Source of the DNA: Parabacteroides goldsteinii
Lineage (GTDB): Bacteria; Bacteroidota; Bacteroidia; Bacteroidales; Tannerellaceae
Length of the DNA: 57,433 bases
NCBI RefSeq assembly: GCF_015550595.1
Contig: NZ_JADNBB010000032.1
Coordinates: forward strand, 1 to 57,433
Direction: 5' to 3'
The notes under the pieces were generated by a model, which saw nothing but the letters and a program-made list of their open reading frames with translations, did not search any database and was not told the DNA's origin. Numbering within the stretch: position 1 is the first letter of the stretch; every line of letters starts with the position of its first letter. Shown here in pieces: positions 20,874 through 28,495 of the stretch. The translations under genes were made by a program, and so were the position numbers.

Positions 20874-21326
20874 TTATTTTTTCTCGTTCAATAATTTTTC
20901 AAGTAAGGTTACTTTTTCTTTTTCGTTAGCCAGCATACGTTCGTATAAGGAAGTATTCTCTTTAGTTAGCTCGATTATCTTTTCGACAGGGTGAATAGTT
21001 TTATTGTCATTAAATTCTGTAGAATAGCCTATATTATTACTGCTAATACTACCATTTTCATATTCAAAGTTATTATTCTCAATAACCACAGAAACCGGCG
21101 TCTCTTCCATATTTTCAATAATTTCCGGTGCAACATTAAGAATAGCCGCTATTTTCACCAGATAATCTTTTCCTATTTCACGCTGTTGTTCCAGCCAGGA
21201 AACAAGCTGTTGGGTAACGCCCAATTTTTCGGCCAATGTCTCTTGCTTCACACCTTCATACCTGCGTATCTTACTCACATTAGCCCCCTGGTGAACTCTA
21301 GTATTGTTTATCTTTTCAGTTTCCAT
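20874..21326 (-). CDS. XRE-family helix-turn-helix transcriptional regulator
   Basis: This 150-residue protein has a Cro/C1-type helix-turn-helix at about residues 17-72 (VKQETLAEKLGVTQQLVSWL with the supporting helix YLVKIAAILNVAPEIIENM). The middle is Asn- and Ser-rich and probably flexible. The C-terminal 35 residues (ELTKENTSLYERMLANEKEK and a Leu heptad) should form a coiled coil for dimerisation. It is transcribed divergently from a small membrane-anchored protein gene, with a perfect 15-bp inverted repeat between them that is a likely operator. A -7 element TATATTTG lies at 21351-21358 on the minus strand. The target genes and signal are unknown. Confidence 0.88.
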   Translation of the reverse strand: METEKINNTRVHQGANVSKIRRYEGVKQETLAEKLGVTQQLVSWLEQQREIGKDYLVKIAAILNVAPEIIENMEETPVSVVIENNNFEYENGSISSNNIGYSTEFNDNKTIHPVEKIIELTKENTSLYERMLANEKEKVTLLEKLLNEKK

Positions 21327-21432
21327 GTTATCTTATTTTTAAGAGTGAAACAAATATATGAACAAATCTCCATATTTCGATGAAGATACGAGATTATAAC
21401 AAAACATCCGGTCTTTTTTCTCTTTGTATGAA

Positions 21433-21468
21433 TTTGTAAAATACAAACAGCTATTTGTATTTTACAAA
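21433..21468. promoter_or_regulatory. Perfect 15-bp inverted repeat, likely operator
   Basis: TTTGTAAAATACAAA (21433-21447) and TTTGTATTTTACAAA (21454-21468) are exact reverse complements around the 6-base centre CAGCTA. The structure lies between the XRE regulator and the divergent small-protein gene, 55 bases before the latter's start. No T-tract and no gene end lie there, so an operator is more likely than a terminator. Confidence 0.7.
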
Positions 21469-21523
21469 CAAAATGTTTACAGCCATTCAAAATTATATGC
21501 TGTCTTTTGTAAAAAGGATCGTT

Positions 21524-21961
21524 ATGAATAAAATATACACATTACTCCTGATGGCATTAACCTTATCTTTACTGGTTTTCTGGAAGAGTTACGAAAAGAA
21601 AGAAAGAGAGCCATTTTGCGTTACTTACCATGTAGCCGTACATAGAATGTTAGCACGCAGAATGGTAGTCACTTATACAGATGAAAAGGGTTTGGCACAG
21701 GAAACCTTTACAGGCAAAAGGTGGGAGAAAAAAGTTTGTTTATCTCCTGATGAGATTGCTTCTTTACGGATAGATGAAATCATTAATCCCAAAGACCCTT
21801 ATCCCGGTTATTATGCTTTCGAACAAGAAATACAAGACACGATAGCCAACGATTTTACGATGAAACCGCTTTCGATATGGATTGAACATCAAAAGAAAAC
21901 AATCCTTAGTGCAGGAAACAGGCATTTACAGGTATCTTTGCTAGCTTCGGAGATTGATTAG
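21524..21961 (+). CDS. Small membrane-anchored protein of unknown function
   Basis: I do not recognise this 145-residue protein. The chosen start is the ATG at 21524, preceded by AAAAAGGATC, a plausible ribosome-binding site, and beginning MNKIYTLLLMALTLSLLVFW, a hydrophobic anchor or signal peptide. An in-frame ATG at 21455 would place a less likely 23-residue extension before this anchor. The rest is soluble, mixed alpha/beta, with two Cys (FCVTYHV and KVCLSPDEI) and an aromatic stretch (KDPYPGYYAFEQEIQDTI). It is divergent from the XRE regulator with a perfect palindrome between, so the pair probably forms one regulatory unit. A terminator follows at 21973-21998. Function cannot be assigned. 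Confidence 0.75.
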   Translation: MNKIYTLLLMALTLSLLVFWKSYEKKEREPFCVTYHVAVHRMLARRMVVTYTDEKGLAQETFTGKRWEKKVCLSPDEIASLRIDEIINPKDPYPGYYAFEQEIQDTIANDFTMKPLSIWIEHQKKTILSAGNRHLQVSLLASEID

Positions 21962-21972
21962 ATACTATTAAT

Positions 21973-21998
21973 AGCAGGCGGTAATTCACCCGCCTGCT
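21973..21998 (+). terminator. Intrinsic terminator after the small membrane protein gene
   Basis: AGCAGGCGG and CCGCCTGCT pair perfectly around an 8-base loop and are followed by TATTATTTTATAG on the plus strand. The minus-strand side lacks a T-tract, so it mainly serves the plus-strand gene. Confidence 0.8.
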
Positions 21999-22038
21999 TA
22001 TTATTTTATAGGGGAACATTTTAGCCAATGACGACTTT

Positions 22039-23277
22039 TTACAATCCAAGCTTCTTCAGCACCTGTTCCGTAGCCCCGGCATTATCACTGACGAAGTGTC
22101 CGGCAGCGTTACCCGAAGCATCCAGTACTTCATGGTAGGTAAGTAACTCGTCCATTTTATCACAGAAAGCTTGTTTGCTCGATATAGAAAAACCTCCTCC
22201 GACTTTGATCAAGTCTCTGGCTTCCTTAAATTTCTGGTACTTAGGGCCAAATATAACAGGTATACCATACACGGCTGCTTCCAATGTATTATGTATGCCT
22301 GCACCGAAACCTCCTCCGATATAAGCGATAGCCCCATACCGGTAGATAGAAGAGAGCAGACCGAAACTATCTACGATCAGACAGTCTTTTCCTTCCAGCA
22401 GGCTTTCATCATGGATTGCTTCCGACAAACGAACCGAAGGACGTTTCAATAACGATTCGATATACATCAAATGTTCACGATGGATCTCATGCGGAGCAAT
22501 GATCAGCTTCATCTCAGGATGCTCATTGAAATATGGTATCAGGATCTCTTCATCCTGCGGCCAGGAACTCCCGGCAACAAGCGTCAGACTTCTTTTCCCA
22601 TTCTTATCGTAAACAAAATGTTCCACCTGTGACAGGTCGCGAGCTTGTTTACGCACATCCAGTACCCGATCGAAACGGGTATCTCCGGTCACTGTCACAT
22701 TCGTTATACCAAATTCTTTCAGCAAAGCGGCCGAACGTTCATCCTGTACAAAAAGATGCGTGAAACAATAAAGCATCTTCCGGTATAAGAAACCATACCA
22801 CTGGAAGAAGAGTTGATCCGGACGGAATATGGAAGAAATGATGTAAACGGGTATATTCCGACGCTTCAACTCATGCAGGTAATTACCCCAAAACTCATAT
22901 TTGATAAATACGGCTATAGCCGGATTGGCCAGGTTCAGGAATTTATTAACCCGGTAAGGTGTATCGAAGGGCAGATAACAAATGACATCTGCCCCGTTAT
23001 AATTCTTACGAACTTCATATCCCGAAGGCGAAAAGAAAGTAAGCAGTATTTTATACTCCGGATGTTCCGCCTTGATTTTTTCCATCATCGGACGGCCTTG
23101 TTCGAATTCGCCCAACGAAGAAGCATGAAACCAGATATATTTTGCATTCCGGTCGATCTTCTCCCGAAGAATGGAATTCGTCTTCCACTGCCCCAGACGC
23201 ATCATCCGGGCCTTCTTATGAAATGGAGAAATCAACGCAATTATAAATGCGTAAAAGTGGATTGCCAGACTATACAT
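22039..23277 (-). CDS. waaA: 3-deoxy-D-manno-octulosonic acid (Kdo) transferase
   Basis: This 412-residue enzyme transfers Kdo from CMP-Kdo to lipid A precursor, the first sugar of the lipopolysaccharide inner core, at the cytoplasmic face of the inner membrane. The N-terminal hydrophobic segment (FYAFIIALISPF) anchors it. The signature WFHASSLGEFEQGRP contains Glu57, equivalent to the catalytic base of the GT30 family. The C-terminal nucleotide-binding half has VAGSSWPQDEEI, IAPHEIHREH and GAIAYIGGGFGAGIHNTLEAA. The length is typical. It starts three bases after the end of gltX on the same strand, so the two are translationally close. Whether one or two Kdo residues are added cannot be read from sequence. 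Confidence 0.95.
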   Translation of the reverse strand: MYSLAIHFYAFIIALISPFHKKARMMRLGQWKTNSILREKIDRNAKYIWFHASSLGEFEQGRPMMEKIKAEHPEYKILLTFFSPSGYEVRKNYNGADVICYLPFDTPYRVNKFLNLANPAIAVFIKYEFWGNYLHELKRRNIPVYIISSIFRPDQLFFQWYGFLYRKMLYCFTHLFVQDERSAALLKEFGITNVTVTGDTRFDRVLDVRKQARDLSQVEHFVYDKNGKRSLTLVAGSSWPQDEEILIPYFNEHPEMKLIIAPHEIHREHLMYIESLLKRPSVRLSEAIHDESLLEGKDCLIVDSFGLLSSIYRYGAIAYIGGGFGAGIHNTLEAAVYGIPVIFGPKYQKFKEARDLIKVGGGFSISSKQAFCDKMDELLTYHEVLDASGNAAGHFVSDNAGATEQVLKKLGL

Positions 23278-23280
23278 AAC

Positions 23281-24798
23281 TTATTTAAGCACTTCAATCG
23301 CTCTTTGAATACGACGAATAGATTCTTCTTTTCCTAATGCTTCAGTAATATCAAAAATATGAGGACCTTTTCCTTCACCGACCAGAGCCAGACGGGTAGC
23401 ATTCATGATGTTACCTAAATGGTATCCTTTGCTTTCGATCCAGGCCTTCACTTCTTCTTCCGTTCCTTCGATATCGAACGGTTCACGGGTGCGAAGCACT
23501 TCGATCAACTCGGTCAACTGGGCTGCTGAATCAGCCTTCCAACGTTTCTTGGTTGTTTTCTCGTCATATTCAGTCGGAGCAACAAAGAAGAATGCACAAA
23601 CATCCCATAATTCTTTAATAAAAGATACACGGTCTTTCATCATTCCGACAACCTTTTCCACATAAGCCGGTTCGGCTTTTACACCGTGGCTTTCAAGGAT
23701 AGGCATGAACAATGCGGCTACTTCTTTATTATCTTTTTTCTGGATATACTGGTGGTTAAACCATTTTCCCTTTTCATAATCGAACTTGGCACCGGCCTTG
23801 CTGCAACGGGTAAGATCGAAATATTTGATCAGTTCATCCATACTCATGATCTCCTGGTCGTTACCCGGATTCCATCCTAATAAAGCCAGGAAGTTTACAA
23901 CTGCTTCCGGCAGATAGCCACTCTCACGGTATCCTGAAGAGATATCACCGGTTTTCGGATCATGCCATTCCAGCGGGAAAACAGGGAAACCTAAACGATC
24001 ACCGTCACGTTTACTCAGTTTGCCATTTCCTTCCGGTTTCAACAACAGGGCGAGGTGGGCAAACTGAGGCATTGTTTCAGTCCAGCCGAAATAACGGTAC
24101 AGCAATACATGAAGCGGTGCACTCGGCAACCATTCTTCACCACGGATCACATGAGTGACTTCCATCAAATGGTCGTCTACGATATTTGCCAGGTGATAGG
24201 TTGGCAACTGGTCTGCCGATTTATATAATACTTTGTCATCCAATACAGAAGAATTAATTACTACTTCTCCACGGATGATATCGTTTACATGAATGTCTTC
24301 ATTCGGTTCAATCTTTACACGAACTACATACTGGTTGCCGGCATCGATCAACGCTTTTGTTTCCTCGGCAGAAAGAGTCAGCGAGTTGCGCATCTGAAGA
24401 CGTGTGGATGCATCATACTGGAAATTTGCGATCTCCTGGCGTTTGGCATCCAGCTCTGCCGGTGTATCAAATGCGATATAAGCATGACCATCTTTCAACA
24501 GCTGGTCTACATATTCTTTGTAAATGGCTTTCCGCTCGCTCTGACGATAAGGGCCGTATTCACCTCCAAAGTTCACGCCTTCGTCGAACTTGATCCCTAA
24601 CCAGGTAAGAGCTTCAATGATATAAGCTTCGGCACCGGGAACAAACCGTTGTGAGTCGGTATCTTCAATACGTAAGATCAAATCTCCGCCATTCTGTTTG
24701 GCAAATAAATAATTGTATAAAGCTGTACGAACACCGCCGATATGCAGCGCCCCTGTCGGGCTGGGTGCAAAACGGACTCTAACTTTCCTTTGAGTCAT
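23281..24798 (-). CDS. gltX: Glutamyl-tRNA synthetase
   Basis: This 505-residue class I aminoacyl-tRNA synthetase charges tRNA-Glu with glutamate. It has the HIGH-type motif ([18 protein letters not shown], residues about 11-28) and the KMSKS-type motif [13 protein letters not shown] near residue 260, with the anticodon-binding helical domain after residue 330. LADLVD-type connecting segments such as [20 protein letters not shown] are typical. The length matches bacterial enzymes. A possible -7 element TACTTTTG (minus strand, 24825-24832) lies 27 bases before the start. The waaA gene follows immediately. A tRNA-Glu(CTC) gene lies elsewhere in the window at 43269. Confidence 0.97.
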   Translation of the reverse strand: MTQRKVRVRFAPSPTGALHIGGVRTALYNYLFAKQNGGDLILRIEDTDSQRFVPGAEAYIIEALTWLGIKFDEGVNFGGEYGPYRQSERKAIYKEYVDQLLKDGHAYIAFDTPAELDAKRQEIANFQYDASTRLQMRNSLTLSAEETKALIDAGNQYVVRVKIEPNEDIHVNDIIRGEVVINSSVLDDKVLYKSADQLPTYHLANIVDDHLMEVTHVIRGEEWLPSAPLHVLLYRYFGWTETMPQFAHLALLLKPEGNGKLSKRDGDRLGFPVFPLEWHDPKTGDISSGYRESGYLPEAVVNFLALLGWNPGNDQEIMSMDELIKYFDLTRCSKAGAKFDYEKGKWFNHQYIQKKDNKEVAALFMPILESHGVKAEPAYVEKVVGMMKDRVSFIKELWDVCAFFFVAPTEYDEKTTKKRWKADSAAQLTELIEVLRTREPFDIEGTEEEVKAWIESKGYHLGNIMNATRLALVGEGKGPHIFDITEALGKEESIRRIQRAIEVLK

Positions 24799-24892
24799 AA
24801 TTCTTTCATTCTATAATAATGCGGCAAAAGTAGGCCTTTTTTTTCTCTTAATAAACTTTTTTACGTACATTTCGACCTTAAATGAGAAACTT

Positions 24893-26923
24893 ATGAAACT
24901 GAAAAATTATAACATACATCCAGCGGTATATTTCATTGTCGCATCACTACTGATTGCTTACTTTTTTCCACGGGAAGGAAAGTTCCGTTATCAATTCTAC
25001 GAAGGTAAACCCTGGAGGTACGGATTACTCACGGCTCCCAGTGATTTTCCCATCTATAAAACCGATGCGGAAGTAGAAGCTGAAAAGGATAGTGTGCTGA
25101 AAAATTTCGAACCCTATTTCCGTTTGGATGCATCGGTTGAAAATACCGAAGTCGATAAGTTGCGTACCGCTTACACCAACAGTCTGAGCCATAAAGCAAC
25201 ACCGGCCTACATGCAGTATATTGAAAACAGCCTCGTCAAATTGTATAAGAACGGCATTATTTCATCGCAGGAGCTGGATGAACTGAAAAATAACCAGTAC
25301 GAACGAGTCAACCTGCTTGAAAATAACGTGGCGCATTCCCGTTATGCCAGCGACTTCTTTACGATTAAGACAGCTTACGAGTTTATTATAAACAATTGTC
25401 CGCCACGCCTGGATAAGTCGGTCTTACAATCGTGTGATATCAACAACTATCTGGCTGAAAATATTTCATACGACAAAATGATGTCGGAAAAGGTCAAAGA
25501 AGATATGTTACGTAGTGTATCCCTTGCCAACGGGATGGTACAGGCAGGAGAACGTATTGTAGACAGGGGGGAAATTATCGACAACCATACATACAATGTC
25601 CTCCGCTCGCTCAAGATCGTACACGAAACCAAGTCGGGAGGCGCCCAACGCCAGAGCATTATCCTGGGAGGACAATTCGTATTGGTACTGGGTCTCATAT
25701 TCTGTTTCTGGTTGTATCTCTGGTCTTTCCGATTAAAGATTTTACATAACAGGCGGAATGCATTGTTTCTTATCCTTTGTATATTCGTCAGCTGTATACT
25801 GACCGAGTTGTGTGTTACCTACGCATTATTTAATGTATATATATTACCGTTTGCAATCGTCCCGATCGTGGTGCGAACCTTCTTCGACTCACGTACGGCT
25901 TTATTTATTCATCTGGTCATTGTATTGATCTGTTCGCTGATGGTTCCTTTTCCGCATGAATTCCTGTTATTACAGATCATTGCCGGTATGGTGGTCACAT
26001 TCAGTCTGAAAGATTTGTCGGAACGTTCCCAGCTGATTCGTTGTGCATTCCTGATTTTTATGTCTTATACATTATGTTATATCAGCCTGACGTTATACCA
26101 GGAAGCTGATTTCAACAAGATCAACTGGCTGATGATCCTGTATTTCGGTATTAATTTCATCCTTTTGATGTTCACCTACATTCTGGTATACATGCTGGAA
26201 AAAACATTCGGGTATGTATCGAGCATCACTTTGGTCGAACTGTCCAATATCAACACTCCTATCCTGAAAAAGCTGTCGGAGACTTCCCCCGGAACCTTCC
26301 AGCATTCGCTGCAAGTGTCTATCCTGGCCTCTGAAGCTGCGGCGAAGATCGGAGCCAATGCCCAACTGGTGCGTACGGGAGCGATGTATCATGATATAGG
26401 AAAAATGGCTAACCCTGCTTTCTTCACAGAAAATCAGAGTAGCGTAAACCCACACGGCCAACTCACTTTCGATCAAAGTGCCAAAGTAATCATCAATCAC
26501 GTAACCGATGGTGTCAGAATTGCAGAAAAGGCTTTATTGCCCAAAGCCGTTATCGACTTTATCCGCACGCATCACGGATTAGGTAAAGCAAAATATTTCT
26601 ATAACTCATTCAAAAACCAATATCCGGACAGGGAAATCGACGAAGAAACATTTACCTATCCGGGGCCGAACCCGTTCTCTAAAGAAACAGCCATATTAAT
26701 GATGGCCGATTCAGTAGAAGCAGCTTCCCGTAGTCTGAAAGAACATACGGAAGAAAGTATCAAACAGCTGGTGGATAAAATCATCGACGGGCAAATAGCA
26801 GACGGACTATTGAAAAGTGCCCCACTGACTTTCCGGGATGTGGAGATGATTAAAAACGTCTTTGTTGACAAACTAAAGACTATGTTTCATACACGTATCA
26901 GCTATCCGGACTTGAAGAAATAG
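24893..26923 (+). CDS. 7TM-HD (PgpH-type) cyclic-dinucleotide phosphodiesterase family protein
   Basis: This 676-residue inner-membrane protein has an N-terminal anchor (AVYFIVASLLIAYFF) and a large extracytoplasmic 7TM-HDED domain of about 230 residues (YKTDAEVEAEKDSVLKNFEP and ISSQELDELK). A block of about seven transmembrane helices follows (residues about 260-440), then a cytoplasmic HD domain. The HD motif is complete: His in GTFQHSLQVS, His-Asp in GAMYHDIGKM near residue 500, His residues in IRTHHGLGK and Asp in MMADSVEAASR. Characterised relatives such as PgpH of Listeria hydrolyse cyclic-di-AMP, so second-messenger turnover is the likely role. It is transcribed divergently from gltX. 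The ligand of the external domain is unknown. Confidence 0.9.
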   Translation: MKLKNYNIHPAVYFIVASLLIAYFFPREGKFRYQFYEGKPWRYGLLTAPSDFPIYKTDAEVEAEKDSVLKNFEPYFRLDASVENTEVDKLRTAYTNSLSHKATPAYMQYIENSLVKLYKNGIISSQELDELKNNQYERVNLLENNVAHSRYASDFFTIKTAYEFIINNCPPRLDKSVLQSCDINNYLAENISYDKMMSEKVKEDMLRSVSLANGMVQAGERIVDRGEIIDNHTYNVLRSLKIVHETKSGGAQRQSIILGGQFVLVLGLIFCFWLYLWSFRLKILHNRRNALFLILCIFVSCILTELCVTYALFNVYILPFAIVPIVVRTFFDSRTALFIHLVIVLICSLMVPFPHEFLLLQIIAGMVVTFSLKDLSERSQLIRCAFLIFMSYTLCYISLTLYQEADFNKINWLMILYFGINFILLMFTYILVYMLEKTFGYVSSITLVELSNINTPILKKLSETSPGTFQHSLQVSILASEAAAKIGANAQLVRTGAMYHDIGKMANPAFFTENQSSVNPHGQLTFDQSAKVIINHVTDGVRIAEKALLPKAVIDFIRTHHGLGKAKYFYNSFKNQYPDREIDEETFTYPGPNPFSKETAILMMADSVEAASRSLKEHTEESIKQLVDKIIDGQIADGLLKSAPLTFRDVEMIKNVFVDKLKTMFHTRISYPDLKK

Positions 26924-27009
26924 GGGATAGAGAAAGAATAATAAAGCCCGGATACGAATTTAACAATAAAAATCAATATCTTCGCATCCATCAAACAACA
27001 ATACTTAAT

Positions 27010-27747
27010 ATGATGAAAAGAGTTTTATTCGTTTTTGTTTTTTTATTTGCTGCCATGCAATGGTCTTTCGCACAGAGTGATATGAAAGAAGTTGTCTATC
27101 TGAAAAACGGTAGCATTATCAAAGGGATCATTGTTGAACAAGTTCCGAACAAATCATTAAAAATACAAACAGCTGACGGAAGTCTTTTTGTTTGTGACAT
27201 GAAAGATGTAGAGAAAATAACCAAGGAAGCTGTTTACGGTTCACATAATCGTTCTTATTCATCCAGAGACTTGAATACGAAATACGTAAAAAGAGGCTAC
27301 AAAGGTTTCGTGGACTTTGGTTATACAGTCGGGACCGGTGATTTTTCAGAAGGAAGAGTCGAACTGACTACCAGCCACGGATTCCAGTTTAATCCTTATC
27401 TCTTTTTAGGAGGTGGTACCGGATTCAATTATTATCATGAAAGTGAAGTCTTTGCTATGCCATTATTTGTCGATTTCAGAGCGAACTTCATGCAAGGGCC
27501 GATCGTTCCGTTCGCCGGAGTTAAAACAGGATACACAGCATCCCTTTCGGACGATGCCGATGACCTGGGATTCTATTTCGCACCATCCGTAGGTGTCAAG
27601 TTCATGCTTAACAACAGGCTCGCATTTAATGCAACACTAGGATATACAGTCCAACTTGCAGAAGTCTACTATTATAGTTATTACAATAATTATTACTCCG
27701 ATGAAAATCTAGGAGGAGTAAGTATTAAGGTAGGATTGGAATTCTAA
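27010..27747 (+). CDS. Secreted outer-membrane beta-barrel protein, function unknown
   Basis: This 245-residue protein has a signal peptide (FVFVFLFAAMQWSFAQ). A short N-terminal domain (EVVYLKNGSIIKGIIVEQ, then TADGSLFVCDMKDVEKIT) resembles the small beta-rich modules often found before barrels in Bacteroidetes. From residue about 95, alternating strands with glycine and aromatic residues (GFVDFGYTVGTGDFSEGRVE, FNPYLFLGGGTGFNYYHE, LNNRLAFNATLGYTVQL) suggest an eight-strand barrel ending in GGVSIKVGLEF. The protein ends with the aromatic residue expected for barrel insertion. It stands alone, followed by a bidirectional terminator at 27768-27806. No specific function can be given. Confidence 0.85.
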   Translation: MMKRVLFVFVFLFAAMQWSFAQSDMKEVVYLKNGSIIKGIIVEQVPNKSLKIQTADGSLFVCDMKDVEKITKEAVYGSHNRSYSSRDLNTKYVKRGYKGFVDFGYTVGTGDFSEGRVELTTSHGFQFNPYLFLGGGTGFNYYHESEVFAMPLFVDFRANFMQGPIVPFAGVKTGYTASLSDDADDLGFYFAPSVGVKFMLNNRLAFNATLGYTVQLAEVYYYSYYNNYYSDENLGGVSIKVGLEF

Positions 27748-27767
27748 TCTATATTCATTTTACAAAA

Positions 27768-27806
27768 AACGCCTCATTTTAGCCTGGCAGGTCAAAATGA
27801 GGCGTT
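27768..27806. terminator. Bidirectional terminator covering the phosphatase stop codon
   Basis: AACGCCTCATTTT and AAAATGAGGCGTT form a perfect 13-bp stem around a 13-base loop. T-rich sequence follows on both strands. It separates the plus-strand barrel gene from the minus-strand phosphatase, whose stop codon at 27779-27781 lies inside the hairpin. Confidence 0.9.
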
Positions 27807-28273
27807 ATTGTATCCAATAATCCGCCACAAGCATCTTCCAGTAAATCCAATACAAGTTCAAAACCCGTGGCACCACCGTAATACGGGTCGGGCACATAGT
27901 CGTACAATTTATTACGGCTATATTCCGTCATCTGGTGAATCTTAGCTACAGATTCCAGATCGGGGGCTTTGTGTTTCAGATCATCCACATTCCGGTCATC
28001 CATACCGATGATCAGGTCGAAATCATAGAAATCCGTCGTACGGACAGGCCGTGAGATAGAGTCGAGCACGTATCCTCGCCGGGCAGCATGCGCACGCATA
28101 CGTTCATCAGCCCGTTCACCTTCATGATAGCCCATAATACCGGCCGAATCAATTTCGATCTGTTTTTCCAGACCCGCATCCTTCACCAGTTTCTTCATCA
28201 CTGCCTCGGCAGAGGGTGAACGACAAATATTCCCAAGACATACAAATAGCAATCTTATCTTTTCTTGTTTCAT
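27779..28273 (-). CDS. Low-molecular-weight protein-tyrosine phosphatase
   Basis: This 164-residue enzyme removes phosphate from tyrosine. The active-site loop is FVCLGNICRSP, with nucleophile Cys12 and Arg18 forming the CX5R motif. The general acid Asp lies in YVPDPYYGG near the C-terminus, as in all family members. The start was set at the ATG at 28273 (MKQEKIRLLFVC) because that places the loop at the normal position; an upstream in-frame ATG at 28336 would add 21 basic residues translated from repeat DNA. Bacterial members often dephosphorylate tyrosine kinases of polysaccharide export, but no such kinase lies nearby. An unusual array of palindromic half-sites (28332-28458) precedes the gene. 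Confidence 0.93.
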   Translation of the reverse strand: MKQEKIRLLFVCLGNICRSPSAEAVMKKLVKDAGLEKQIEIDSAGIMGYHEGERADERMRAHAARRGYVLDSISRPVRTTDFYDFDLIIGMDDRNVDDLKHKAPDLESVAKIHQMTEYSRNKLYDYVPDPYYGGATGFELVLDLLEDACGGLLDTITPHFDLPG

Positions 28274-28331
28274 AACAATGATATTATCTTTTAGAACAAA
28301 AACATCTGTCTTATTTCGAGCGCAGCGTCTT

Positions 28332-28458
28332 GCCATACGATCGGCAAAGTTTTGCCAAGCCTAGTGGCAAAGTACTGCCATCGGTGTGGCAAGACTGTGC
28401 CATGCTAATGGCAAGATAGTGCCATCCAGTTGGCAAAGCTGTGCCATGCCGTTGGCAA
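28332..28458. repeat. Array of twelve alternating TGGCA/TGCCA half-sites at 11-base spacing
   Basis: Half-sites start at 28332, 28343, 28354, 28366, 28377, 28388, 28399, 28410, 28421, 28432, 28443 and 28454. They alternate TGCCA and TGGCA (the second is CGGCA). Every step is 11 bases except one of 12, giving a 22-bp unit like TGGCAAAGNNNTGCCATNNN. It fills most of the gap between the priA stop and the phosphatase start. It is not CRISPR, because no unique spacers of the right length are present. Confidence 0.9.
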
Positions 28459-28495
28459 AACCAAGTCGTTGCAACAACACAGTAGTGTTACTTCC

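Noticed and set aside
27779-28336. Longer 185-residue start for the phosphatase
   Set aside because: It adds a basic extension before the catalytic loop; the ATG at 28273 gives the normal family length.
28332-28458. CRISPR array from the 22-bp repeated units
   Set aside because: Repeats are about 22 bases with only short variable tracts, no 25-40 base unique spacers, and no cas genes nearby.
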